Origin: an uncultured Bacteroidales bacterium
Lineage (GTDB): Bacteria > Bacteroidota > Bacteroidia > Bacteroidales > UBA932
NCBI GenBank assembly: GCA_946405485.1
Contig: CAMJHJ010000075.1
Coordinates: forward strand, 1-9,955
Direction of reading: 5' to 3'
Length of the DNA: 9,955 nt
Each line of letters begins with the position of its first letter. The stretch's first letter is position 1. A program made the translations under genes and the position numbers. The notes under the pieces are model-generated. The model ran no database searches. It saw nothing but the letters and a program-made list of their open reading frames with translations, and had not been told where the DNA came from. Below are positions 1 to 8,174 of the stretch, one piece after another.

Positions 1-154
1 TTTCACTGGTCCCGTAGAGATAGTATCCTCCGCTGGACGGACAAAGCAGGAAAGGGTCTCCCATGTTGACCGGGAGGGGATTGTTCGACGGGGAACTGCA
101 CGAGAGCAGCGTCCCGAGCAGAAAGAGGAAAGAGAATCTTTTAACCGCCTGCAT
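1..154 (-). CDS. GH43-like lipoprotein glycosidase, N-terminal part (cut by window edge)
   Basis: Only the first 51 codons are present; the gene runs off the left edge. The start is the ATG at 154-152, 14 nt after the stop of the GH88/GH105 gene, so it is probably the next gene of the same operon. The N-terminus is a lipoprotein signal: Lys5-Arg6, a hydrophobic run, then lipobox Leu-Leu-Ser-Cys with Cys19. The mature part reads NNPLPVNMGDPFLL (24-37), then GGYYLYGTS (42-50). A 'DP' followed by 'YYLYGTS' is the usual opening of five-bladed beta-propeller glycosidases of the GH43 type, where the Asp (here Asp33) is the general base. Known of the family: GH43 enzymes release arabinose, xylose or galactose residues. 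Related propeller families such as GH117 or GH130 cannot be excluded from 51 residues. No acidic residues follow the Cys, so a periplasmic rather than surface location is plausible (inference). Confidence 0.72.
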   Translation of the reverse strand, partial: MQAVKRFSFLFLLGTLLSCSSPSNNPLPVNMGDPFLLCPSSGGYYLYGTSE

Positions 155-168
155 GATGATATCCTGGA

Positions 169-1341
169 TTACTTTGTAAGGGCATTGCACATCCACATCA
201 GGGCAGCCTGTCCATGAGGGTCTCCGTTTGCCCTGGGACGGTCCATATACCATTCCCGGCTGTCCTTCCAGTTCGTCCCTATGCAAACATCGGATATATT
301 TGCGAAACCGTCAAGTTTTCCACAGAGGGATACCCATGCTTTCAAGGCTGCATGACCAAATGTCTTTTTATCCAGCCAACCTTGTCTTACTCCTTCGATG
401 AAAGCGTAGGCGAACATGGCCGAACAGGAAGATTCTTCCCAAAACTCGGCATCATCCACTACTTGTCCCCATAATCCGCTCTGATGTTGATAGGAAAGCA
501 GCGTAGCCATCATTTTTTGATAGGCGTCCATCAGGACCGGACGGTAGGGACTGTCTGTCGGGAGATAGGTGAGAATCAAGGGAAGTGCCGCGGCCATCCA
601 GCCATTGCCCCTGCCCCAGAAATAAGGTGCGCTCGGAGCGTGGTAGAAAAGTCCGTTGTCCCGCTGCAGCGTGTCTATGTACATTTTCATCTCCCGTGCC
701 GTCCGGTCGATATACTTACTGTCCCCTGTCGCCCGGAAGGCCTGTGTCTGCAGCGCGGTAATCATATACATGTCGTCTATCCACAGGCGTGTCTGGGGCG
801 AGTATCCGTTTTCGAGAAAAGCACGCTGCTCCTCCAGGGGAAAGTTTCCGTTCCCTCCCACGCGCGCGCCGCTTTCACCTTCCGGATTCTCCCACTGGTG
901 GTCCGCATATCTCAGTCCCATCTTCAGCGCCCTTTCATCTCCGTTCAATAAATAGATTTCCAAGGGAATGGCTCCGAAAATGGAGAAATCCACGTGGTTA
1001 TCCCGATTGCACAGGGCATTCTTCTCTCCGAAAAAGGGTTCGAAAAAGTCGATGAGCCGCTGTTCCAATTCTTTGTTGCCCGTGTTGCGGGCAAATTCAA
1101 GGGAGTTTACCCAAAGGCTGACCACGGAATAATTCATCGAACCTCCTCCCCCATAGGTATAGGGAGCGGAATATCCTTCCGGACCATAATCCAAGGGGTT
1201 GGAGGAAAGGAATTGCTCGGCTACTCTGTTTCCGATCGTTTCCACCTGGATTTTCTCCGGGAGGAATTTGAATTGTTGAAGGGAAGTTTTCTGCCCGCAC
1301 GCAACACAGAGAAGTGCAAGGATTAGGAATGGATGTTTCAT
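169..1341 (-). CDS. GH88/GH105 family unsaturated uronyl hydrolase, probable lipoprotein
   Basis: This 390-residue protein looks like an (alpha/alpha)6-barrel enzyme of the Glyco_hydro_88 superfamily, closest by eye to GH105 (YteR-like unsaturated rhamnogalacturonyl or glucuronyl hydrolases). The family hydrates the 4,5-double bond of the unsaturated uronic acid left at the non-reducing end by a polysaccharide lyase, which releases that sugar. Visible motifs are WIDDMYM (187-193) with the likely catalytic Asp189/Asp190, FWGRGNGW (241-248), WEESSCSAMFAYAF (301-314) and GDPHGQAALMW (373-383). Length is normal. The signal peptide ends in Cys-Val-Ala-Cys (12-15); Cys15 followed by Gly fits lipidation, although Cys at -3 is unusual. 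The start ATG overlaps the sulfatase stop as ATGA, which supports translational coupling. No lyase is encoded here, so its substrate must be made by an enzyme elsewhere. Family confidence is high; the exact uronide linkage is unknown. Confidence 0.88.
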   Translation of the reverse strand: MKHPFLILALLCVACGQKTSLQQFKFLPEKIQVETIGNRVAEQFLSSNPLDYGPEGYSAPYTYGGGGSMNYSVVSLWVNSLEFARNTGNKELEQRLIDFFEPFFGEKNALCNRDNHVDFSIFGAIPLEIYLLNGDERALKMGLRYADHQWENPEGESGARVGGNGNFPLEEQRAFLENGYSPQTRLWIDDMYMITALQTQAFRATGDSKYIDRTAREMKMYIDTLQRDNGLFYHAPSAPYFWGRGNGWMAAALPLILTYLPTDSPYRPVLMDAYQKMMATLLSYQHQSGLWGQVVDDAEFWEESSCSAMFAYAFIEGVRQGWLDKKTFGHAALKAWVSLCGKLDGFANISDVCIGTNWKDSREWYMDRPRANGDPHGQAALMWMCNALTK

Positions 1342-2879
1342 ATTGGAAAATTACGCATTGGTCCGCTGAGTCGAGGATAAGTTTCCCATATTTCCGGATT
1401 ATCTCCCAAACGGCTGTCTCCTGTCTCCTTCAGGGATTCAAACAGTTTGCCTTTAAGGGAAGTAAATATAGATAAATAATCCTTATCCCCGGCAAGATCC
1501 TTCATACAATCAGGATCCTGTACGACGTTGTACAGCTCAAATTCATTACGCAGGGCGGTCGCTGCCAGGAAATAAGGGGACACGCCGTCCTCTTCCCGAT
1601 GATTCTCCATGTAGGTAAGAGTCGGACTTCCGTCTATGTCGAAATAGGCTTTATGCATTTCTCCCAGGCTCCCGTCCTCCTTCAAAACCTGCGGATCGCC
1701 TGCCGGCCATCTCTCCGGGTGGAAGTTCCAGATCAGCAGATAGTCTCCGGAACGGTAACTGCGGATGGGATAGCCCAGATTGTCGGGCCTTGCCGAAGAA
1801 TGGCGTTCCCGGCCGGAAAGGGAGGGACGGGGTGAGAAGAGAGGTCCTTCGCCGGTCAGGCTGCGAAGCAGGGTTTTCCCGCTGAAAGCATAGTCATAAT
1901 GCCTGTCAACCTGCGCGGCATCCAGGAATGTGGGCAGAAGGTCTATTGTGCTGACTTCCTGTGAGATCGTCTGTCCGCTCCGGATATGTCCCATCCAACA
2001 GACGGCCAGCGGGACGTGCAGCCCCGCATCGTAGCAGTTTGCTTTTGCGTGCGGGAAGGCCATCCCGTTGTCGGCCAGGGCCACGATCAGGGTATTCTCG
2101 AGCAGTCCCCTGGATTCCAACTCCCGGATGGCGGCCATCAGGTGGCTGTCCGCCCATTCGATTTCGACCGCATAGTCCAGGATATCTCCTTTCACGACGT
2201 CCGCATCCGGGAGATATCCCGGCACCCGGACTTCGGAAAGCGAATGCGAGGTCGATTTCCAAGAGTCTTTCTGATAGCCTCTGTGCGGCTCGTTGGGGCC
2301 CAGCCAGAAGCAGAAGGGTCTGCCTGCGGGGACCCGGTCCAGAAACTTTTTGAAGTTGGCCGCATAGTCGATCTTCGAGATACCGCTGTACGGAGGCGTC
2401 GTCGTCAACTCATTGAATTCGGTTCCGGCCGGGTTGCGCCGCCGGCCGGACACCTTCCAATCCCCGGGTCCCCATCCCTTGCCGGTATAGCCGACACTGT
2501 ATCCGGCATCTTCCAGGATATCGGGATAGCAGTGATAGCGTGAGGGGAACGAACTGGCATGTGTGCCCGCTTCCTCGATTTGCCAGGGATAGAGTCCGGT
2601 CAGGATACTGGCCCGGGACGGGCTGCTGCCCGGTGAAGTCACGTACGCCTGCGTGAACAGGGCGCCGTGGGATGCGACGAAATCAAAACCCGGTGTGCTG
2701 ACCTCCGTGCATCCATACGCGGAAGCGTACGGGAAAGACTGGTCATCAGAGATGAATACAAGTATGTTAGGGGGTACCGTTTTCTCCTTTTCCGGTTCTT
2801 TTTTGTCGCAGGTACAACCGGCCAGGGCTGCTACGACGCCCGTAGCAGCCACTGCCGGATAGAAAGGATTCCTTCGCAT
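1338..2879 (-). CDS. S1-family sulfatase, serine-type, lipoprotein
   Basis: A 513-residue formylglycine-dependent sulfatase of the alkaline phosphatase superfamily that would remove sulfate esters (or N-sulfates) from a glycan. After a lipoprotein signal (lipobox LAGC, Cys22), the fold opens with NILVFISDDQ (38-47), whose Asp45/Asp46 bind calcium. The active-site signature is S85-S-P-S-R-A-S-I-L-T-G95, with Ser85 as the residue to be oxidised to formylglycine. Other expected elements are EPH (197-199), the metal site around ADNG (269-272), and Lys279. Being serine-type, it needs a radical SAM maturase (anSME) encoded elsewhere. The PSRASILTG stretch resembles the heparan N-sulfatase-like subgroup (S1_8), but this is an impression from memory and positional specificity cannot be read off. 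The charged stretch Asp-Lys-Lys-Glu-Pro-Glu-Lys-Glu right after the lipid Cys could favour surface export (inference). It starts 9 nt after susD and overlaps the next gene by 4 nt. Confidence 0.92.
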   Translation of the reverse strand: MRRNPFYPAVAATGVVAALAGCTCDKKEPEKEKTVPPNILVFISDDQSFPYASAYGCTEVSTPGFDFVASHGALFTQAYVTSPGSSPSRASILTGLYPWQIEEAGTHASSFPSRYHCYPDILEDAGYSVGYTGKGWGPGDWKVSGRRRNPAGTEFNELTTTPPYSGISKIDYAANFKKFLDRVPAGRPFCFWLGPNEPHRGYQKDSWKSTSHSLSEVRVPGYLPDADVVKGDILDYAVEIEWADSHLMAAIRELESRGLLENTLIVALADNGMAFPHAKANCYDAGLHVPLAVCWMGHIRSGQTISQEVSTIDLLPTFLDAAQVDRHYDYAFSGKTLLRSLTGEGPLFSPRPSLSGRERHSSARPDNLGYPIRSYRSGDYLLIWNFHPERWPAGDPQVLKEDGSLGEMHKAYFDIDGSPTLTYMENHREEDGVSPYFLAATALRNEFELYNVVQDPDCMKDLAGDKDYLSIFTSLKGKLFESLKETGDSRLGDNPEIWETYPRLSGPMRNFPI

Positions 2880-2888
2880 GGGAACAAC

Positions 2889-4763
2889 CTACATTCTGGA
2901 TTCGACCTCGACGACGAGAGGCTCCTTGTACGGTGTCGTGCTGGGATAGCCGGGGTTCTGGTTGATGACACCGCCGGTATTGGATTTGATGGCGGTTTCG
3001 GGGATCGGCCAGTGGATGTGGTGATTACTGATGAGGTATTCACCCGTCGAAATCTTGAGACCGATGTTGAAGAAACCGTTCTTTGCCGTCATCCAATCGA
3101 AATAGAAGTTGTAGCCTTTATCCTTGTTGTAGGTGGTTTCTCCAATCTTGTCGGGTCCGCAGATGGTCTCCAGCTTATAGGTTTTCCCGGTCGCCTCACA
3201 GGCCTTTCCGGTTTTCGCGTAGGTATAGGAGATACGGACCAGTTCGATGTGCCGGTGCTCCTCATAATACAGCTCCCGGGCGCGCTCGGAGAGGATTTCA
3301 GCCATTCCCACGGTGCCGCTCAGCGGTTCCGCCTGTGCCCGTTCCCGGACAGGATTCAGATACTGCAGGATGCCGGCGTTGTCGCCCTTCCAATAATAGC
3401 ATTCCGCCAGCATCAGGTACACCTCCGCACTCCGGTAGACATACCAGGGGGTCTCTCCTCCCCGCCGGTCCGTCGTTACGGTCGGATCCGGGACGAAGAG
3501 CTTGTACTGGGGCCAGGAATACCAGCAGCGGATGGTGTCGGCCACCGTCATTCCTTTCGGGAAGACCAGATGCTGCCCGTAATACTTGTTGCCGGAATTC
3601 TTCAGGTTGGGGTTGTTGTAGTACAGGTCCGTCATGTGGGTCCAGCTCTTGTGGTTGTTCCGTCCGCGGAGGTCGTTGGCCTCTTTCGCGGTCCAGACCT
3701 CATACTGATAATAGTTGCTGGGACGGAGCGTGCCGATCCCGCGGCCGTACCGGTAGTCATTGTCGATCTCGGTCCCTGCATCGTCGGCGTGGCAGGCGAT
3801 GGCGGTGCCATTCTTTCCGTCAGGGGTCTTGATGGCGGCTCCTTTCGCCCAATAAGGGGTGGCCGTGCGCATGGACTGGCAGCGTTCCTGGTCCTCCGCG
3901 ATGCCGGTTACGTTCATGACATAATGGATACCCTCGGTGTTGGACATGTCCAGCTTTCCCTCCACGCTGTGCAGTTCCAGCATCAGGTTGGAGTCGTCAC
4001 TGGTCTTCTTGGAGGTGAAACGCTTTGTCATCATCGGATTGGCGGCAATGATGGCCTTGCCGACGGCAATCGCCTCGTCCCATTTGCACAGGGACATATA
4101 GACCTTCATCAGCAGGACGCCCGCACCCCATTTGTTGCAGCGGCCGCGATCCTGCTTCTCGGGAATCCACTTGTAGGCAAACTCCAGATCCTTTTCCAGT
4201 TGCTCCAGGATGCTCCATCTGTCGTAAGTGTAGAAATCCAGGGTCGGTTCCTCGATTTCTTTTCCGATCCAGGGGACGTTGCCGAACTGGTGGACCAGGT
4301 TGAAATAGCGGTAGGCCCGGTGGAAATAGCCCTGTCCGATGACGGCGTTCCTTTCCGCCTCATCCTTGTAAGTGCCGCCATCCACGCGGTTCAAGACAAT
4401 GTTGGCGTATTTGACCCCGTTCCACTGCTGGGTCCAGTACCAGCTGATCTGGCCCTGGCCGTCGGAGTGGAGGTGGGTGGGAGTGAGATAGTTGTCGAAG
4501 TTGGTGAGACAGTTCGTCTTGTCCGTGCCCGCGTGGACACCCACGTCGCTGGTCATCACTTCCGTGGCGATGGGAGTATGGTCACCGAAAAACTCGTGGC
4601 GCATGTTCTTCTCGCAGGCGGCAATCGCGGCATACAGTCCGTCCGCGTCGATATAGGTATTCTCCGGCGAATAGAAAGAGAGCGGTTTCGGCGTCAGCCA
4701 GCTCTTGTCACAGGCGGCAAGCGCCAGGCACAGGAAACAGAGAATCAATATATTCTTTTTCAT
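2889..4763 (-). CDS. susD-like: SusD/RagB-family glycan-binding lipoprotein
   Basis: A 624-residue SusD homologue, the surface lipoprotein that acts as a lid on the SusC channel and captures oligosaccharides. The signal peptide ends in lipobox LAAC with Cys18. The family pattern is seen in order: an N-terminal TPR-like region with YWTQQWNGVKYANIVLNRVD (109-128), GQGYFHRAYRYFNLVHQFGNVPWI (143-166), the core helix YRSAEVYLMLAECYYWKGD (443-461), SERARELYYEEHRHIELVRI (492-511), and the C-terminal WPIPETAI (585-592) then NQNPGY (601-606). It is somewhat longer than many SusD proteins (about 500-600), but all landmarks are in place and nothing looks broken. It follows susC by 12 nt and precedes the sulfatase by 9 nt, as expected for the operon core. 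Ligand specificity cannot be inferred from sequence, because SusD binding sites are poorly conserved. Confidence 0.95.
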   Translation of the reverse strand: MKKNILILCFLCLALAACDKSWLTPKPLSFYSPENTYIDADGLYAAIAACEKNMRHEFFGDHTPIATEVMTSDVGVHAGTDKTNCLTNFDNYLTPTHLHSDGQGQISWYWTQQWNGVKYANIVLNRVDGGTYKDEAERNAVIGQGYFHRAYRYFNLVHQFGNVPWIGKEIEEPTLDFYTYDRWSILEQLEKDLEFAYKWIPEKQDRGRCNKWGAGVLLMKVYMSLCKWDEAIAVGKAIIAANPMMTKRFTSKKTSDDSNLMLELHSVEGKLDMSNTEGIHYVMNVTGIAEDQERCQSMRTATPYWAKGAAIKTPDGKNGTAIACHADDAGTEIDNDYRYGRGIGTLRPSNYYQYEVWTAKEANDLRGRNNHKSWTHMTDLYYNNPNLKNSGNKYYGQHLVFPKGMTVADTIRCWYSWPQYKLFVPDPTVTTDRRGGETPWYVYRSAEVYLMLAECYYWKGDNAGILQYLNPVRERAQAEPLSGTVGMAEILSERARELYYEEHRHIELVRISYTYAKTGKACEATGKTYKLETICGPDKIGETTYNKDKGYNFYFDWMTAKNGFFNIGLKISTGEYLISNHHIHWPIPETAIKSNTGGVINQNPGYPSTTPYKEPLVVEVESRM

Positions 4764-4775
4764 GATGGGTATCGG

Positions 4776-7700
4776 TTAGAGGGTAAGGTTGAGGCTGAAA
4801 TTGAAGGTGCGCATCGTGAAATCCCCACCTTCTACATCTCCATTGGTCCACGAAGTGAAAACGAAGGGATTACGGACGGAGAAAGAAACCCTAGCCTGCT
4901 CGACATTGACGGGTGTCAGGATAGACTTCGGCAGAGCGTATGACAGCGTGAGGCTCTCGACCCGGACGAAACTCTTTTTGACGAAGTTGGTGCCGGCGTT
5001 GTAGGAGCCGAGGCGGCCATAGTCGTTGGTCGGGTTTTCCGGCGTCCACCACGGGATGTCCCAGATGCTCCACACATCCAGCAGCTTGGCGGAATTGGCC
5101 GCCCGGTTGTAATCTCCATAGTGTCCGAACTTGCCGTACATCATGCAGGAAAGCGTGAGGTTGTTCCAGAACGTGAATTCATTCTTCCACGAAGCCTGGA
5201 AGCGCGGGGTCTTATAACCCATGAAGATCTTGTCGTCCGAGTTGAGGATGTCGTTCGTGTTCTGGTCGACATACCTGAAATCTCCGGGCTGGCACCCGTA
5301 TTTCAGGGCTTCCTCTTCTTCACCCAGCTGCCAGACGCCGTTCCGTTCGTAGGCCCAGATCTGGTCCGGATCGTGACCGATGAAGAGCTGGGAGTCATAG
5401 TCGTCGGCTTCCTTCTGGCCGATGACGTTTCCGTCTTCGTCCAGGACGTCTTCCATGTCGCCGTACAGGTGGACGATCTTCCTGCGGTTGAAGTAGAAGG
5501 TCCCCTGGGTGTCCCATTTGAAGTTGTTGTTCCTGACGGGATGCGCGCTCAGCGCCAGTTCGAAGCCGTGGTTGGACAGTTCGCCCAGGTTGGCTTTGAT
5601 GGAGTCATAGCCCGTGATGGGGGGCAGCGTGCGGTCGACGAGCAGGTCCGTCGTCGTCGATTTGTAAGCGTCGATGTTACCCTCGACCAAGCCGTTGAAC
5701 AGGGAGAAGTCCAAACCCAGGTTCCAGGCTGCGGTCTGCTCCCAGCGCAGAGATTTATTACCCAGTACGGAGATGTAGATCTGGGAAGTGATGTAAGGAT
5801 TTCCGGTCTGGTCGAGATAGGTGCTCATTCCGGTCGTCAGCTGAGCCAGAGCGGCATAGATACCGATATCCCGGTTGCCGTTGATACCGTAGGACGCCCG
5901 CAGCTTTCCGAAGTCAAGCCAGGTGGCGCCCTTCAGGAAATCCTCCCGGCTGAAGACCCAAGCAAGGGCCAGGGAGGGGAACGTCGCCCAGGGGTTGGCC
6001 TGGCCGAAGGCGGAGAATCCATCCCGCCGGATGGATGCGGTCAGCATATATCTGTCCTTGAGGGAATAGAAAAGCCTTGCCATGAGGGCGTCTCCCGTGC
6101 TGTACCGGTCCTCGCTGGACACGGTGGGCTCGGTACCGGACTGAAGCCGGTGGTATCCGAGGACGTCGCTGGGGGAATACTGCTTGTTGGTCGCCTTCGA
6201 AGACCAGAACTGGTTCTGCTCCGCGCTTTGAAGCAGGGTCAGCTCGAAGCGGTGGGCTCCGAACGATTTGTTCCAGTGGATGATATTGTCGACCATCCAG
6301 TTGAAGGTATGCTCGTTTGTCCGCTCCGATTCGCCGCCCTTTCCGGCCCAGCTCGGGTTGTCCGCGGACTGGTGGTTGAAATACTCATACCAGTGCTGGC
6401 GGGGAGAGAAATTCACCTGATAGTCAAAGCCGAACGGGAGTTTGACCTTGGCGAAGATGTTGGCCGTCAGCTCGTAATTCCACGCGCGCCGGTCAATGAA
6501 GTAATTGTTGAAGAAAGGGTTGACGCTGTTGTTGTTCCCGTTGGGATACTGGCGGTAAATGCTGGTCGGGTCGTCGATGTCGTTGGTGGACCAGGGGGAG
6601 AGGTTTCTGCGCTGGTCGGTATCCGCCCGGAGCCATCCGCTGTTGCGGGCGGCAAACTGCGTGTTGATGCCGACCGTCAGCCAGCGGGTGATGTCCGCAT
6701 CCAGGTTGATGCGCGCGCGGTAATTCTCGTATCCGGCGCCGACGACGGTGCCTTCGCGGTTGGCATAGCCGAGCGAGGCATAATACGATGCCTTGTCGTT
6801 CTTGTTGGACATGCTGACGGTGTAGTCCTGCTGCAGTCCCGTCTTGAAGACTTCCCGGTCCCAGTCCGTTTCGATGCCCTTCAGGTAGTGCTCGACTTCG
6901 ATGTCCGAGAAGGCCAGCCGGGACAGCCAGGTCGACACCAGCGCGTCCTCGTCCGGCAGCGAAGACGCAGGCACGTTTTGCGTGTAGTTGTACCAGTCCA
7001 GGGTGTTGATACCGGCGTCCAGGGTGCGGGGGTCGTCATACATTCCCGGCTTTGCCTGCCGCTCCGCATCGGTCCGCTGCCCTTCGAAAAAGTCGTGGCG
7101 GAAGCGGATGAATCCTTGTCCGTCGACGGTTTTGACGACATTGGCGGCCGTTGCGAGGCCGATGTTGGTGTTGAGCGTCACCCGCGGTTTTCCGACATTG
7201 CCCCTTTTCGTCGTGATGGCAATGACGCCGTTGGCGGCTTTGGCGCCGTAGATGGCGACGGAGGAGGCATCCTTCAGGACGTCGATGCTCTCGATGTCGT
7301 TCGGATTGATGTCGGTAAGCTCTCCTTTATAGATGACGCCGTCGAGGACGTAAAGGGGAGAAGATCCCGCGCTGAGGGTGTTCTTACCCCGGATCTGGAT
7401 ATCCGCCGTACCGGCAGGCGTGGTGGACATCCCGAGCGTGAGTCCGGCGACGCCGCCCCGGATCGCGTCGGCAATCGAGCGGGGGGCTTCTTTCTCCACC
7501 TGGGTCGCGACGAACTGGGAGACGGACCCCGTCAGGTCTTTCTTCCGGGAGGTGCCGTATCCGATATAGACGACGGCGTCCAGGGTCTGCAGGTCCTCTT
7601 CCATCCGCACGACGAGGTTATTGAGATTCTTGACTGTCACGTCGACGGGGACGAATCCGATGTGGGAGAAGGTGAGGACATCCCCCCGGTCTGCCTTGAT

Positions 7701-8144
7701 GGAGAAGTTGCCGTCGAGGTCCGAGATTTCTCCGACATCTTTCCCCTTCTGCAGGATGTACACGCCGATGAGAGGCTCCCCGTTTGCGTCGGTGACCTTT
7801 CCGCGCAAGGTGGGAACGGCTTCCGTGGCGGGCTTGTTTTTATCTATTTTGTAGAGGATGATATAATTCTGGGAGAATTTGTAGCCGATGCCGGTCCCCG
7901 ACAGGATATGGTCGAGGATTTTTTCCACGCCGGCGTTTTTCATTTTGATGTCCTTGACGGTTGTCACGTCGACATCTTTCTGATAGACAAACAGATAGTC
8001 CGTCTGGTGCTCAATATCGTCCAGGATGACGGAGATGGGTGCTTTGCTCCTTTCAATCGTTATTTGTCCGACATTTTGTGAAAATGCAGAGAATGAGGTT
8101 ACGATGGCTAAGAGCACGGAAAAAATACGTGCTTGCAGTCTCAT
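4776..8144 (-). CDS. susC-like: SusC/RagA-family TonB-dependent transporter with N-terminal STN signalling domain
   Basis: A 1122-residue outer-membrane TonB-dependent transporter that imports glycan fragments together with SusD. In order: signal peptide (about 1-22); STN (secretin/TonB N-terminal short) domain (about 28-100); carboxypeptidase-regulatory-like beta-sandwich (about 112-182, with RGKVTDANGEPLIGV and DLDGNFSI); SusC-type linker YIGYGTSRKKDLTGSVS (193-209); plug domain (about 210-315, with the hallmark IRGKNTLSAGSSPLYVLDG and the IESIDVLKDASSVAIYGAKAANGVI stretch); then the 22-stranded barrel ending in the hydrophobic strand FNFSLNLTL. Many SusC proteins lack the STN domain. Its presence, with sigma and anti-sigma genes directly upstream, indicates a FecA-type trans-envelope signal. 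The ATG is preceded by an AT-rich leader without a Shine-Dalgarno motif, common in this phylum. The leader also holds a candidate antisense RNA. The whole reading frame appears intact. Confidence 0.96.
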   Translation of the reverse strand: MRLQARIFSVLLAIVTSFSAFSQNVGQITIERSKAPISVILDDIEHQTDYLFVYQKDVDVTTVKDIKMKNAGVEKILDHILSGTGIGYKFSQNYIILYKIDKNKPATEAVPTLRGKVTDANGEPLIGVYILQKGKDVGEISDLDGNFSIKADRGDVLTFSHIGFVPVDVTVKNLNNLVVRMEEDLQTLDAVVYIGYGTSRKKDLTGSVSQFVATQVEKEAPRSIADAIRGGVAGLTLGMSTTPAGTADIQIRGKNTLSAGSSPLYVLDGVIYKGELTDINPNDIESIDVLKDASSVAIYGAKAANGVIAITTKRGNVGKPRVTLNTNIGLATAANVVKTVDGQGFIRFRHDFFEGQRTDAERQAKPGMYDDPRTLDAGINTLDWYNYTQNVPASSLPDEDALVSTWLSRLAFSDIEVEHYLKGIETDWDREVFKTGLQQDYTVSMSNKNDKASYYASLGYANREGTVVGAGYENYRARINLDADITRWLTVGINTQFAARNSGWLRADTDQRRNLSPWSTNDIDDPTSIYRQYPNGNNNSVNPFFNNYFIDRRAWNYELTANIFAKVKLPFGFDYQVNFSPRQHWYEYFNHQSADNPSWAGKGGESERTNEHTFNWMVDNIIHWNKSFGAHRFELTLLQSAEQNQFWSSKATNKQYSPSDVLGYHRLQSGTEPTVSSEDRYSTGDALMARLFYSLKDRYMLTASIRRDGFSAFGQANPWATFPSLALAWVFSREDFLKGATWLDFGKLRASYGINGNRDIGIYAALAQLTTGMSTYLDQTGNPYITSQIYISVLGNKSLRWEQTAAWNLGLDFSLFNGLVEGNIDAYKSTTTDLLVDRTLPPITGYDSIKANLGELSNHGFELALSAHPVRNNNFKWDTQGTFYFNRRKIVHLYGDMEDVLDEDGNVIGQKEADDYDSQLFIGHDPDQIWAYERNGVWQLGEEEEALKYGCQPGDFRYVDQNTNDILNSDDKIFMGYKTPRFQASWKNEFTFWNNLTLSCMMYGKFGHYGDYNRAANSAKLLDVWSIWDIPWWTPENPTNDYGRLGSYNAGTNFVKKSFVRVESLTLSYALPKSILTPVNVEQARVSFSVRNPFVFTSWTNGDVEGGDFTMRTFNFSLNLTL

Positions 8145-8161
8145 ATTTGCAGGAAGATTTT

Positions 8162-8169
8162 TAAATTTG
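8162..8169 (+). promoter_or_regulatory. Candidate Bacteroides-type -7 promoter box facing away from susC
   Basis: TAAATTTG matches the Bacteroides housekeeping -7 consensus TAnnTTTG exactly and points toward the terminator at 8203-8240. Two near matches, TGAATTTG at 8173-8180 and at 8190-8197, follow. No TTTG lies at the usual -33 distance (about 20 nt) from the perfect box. The TTTG within the perfect box itself sits 20 nt from the third copy. The region is AT-rich, so chance occurrence is possible. Confidence 0.35.
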
Positions 8170-8174
8170 TAATG

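Noticed and set aside
2667..4943. 758-codon open frame on the plus strand opposite susD and the sulfatase start
   Set aside because: It is antisense to two clear family members, spans three gene boundaries, and its translation is repetitive in Val, Gly, Asp and Arg as expected from a GC-biased shadow frame. No domain is recognisable.
5121..8081. 986-codon open frame on the plus strand opposite susC
   Set aside because: It mirrors the codon pattern of susC and has valine/aspartate/glycine-rich low-information sequence. The minus-strand frame is a complete SusC protein.
8142..8149. CATATTTG over the susC start as another plus-strand -7 box
   Set aside because: Seven-of-eight-type match only, with no TTTG about 20 nt before it; weaker than TAAATTTG at 8162.
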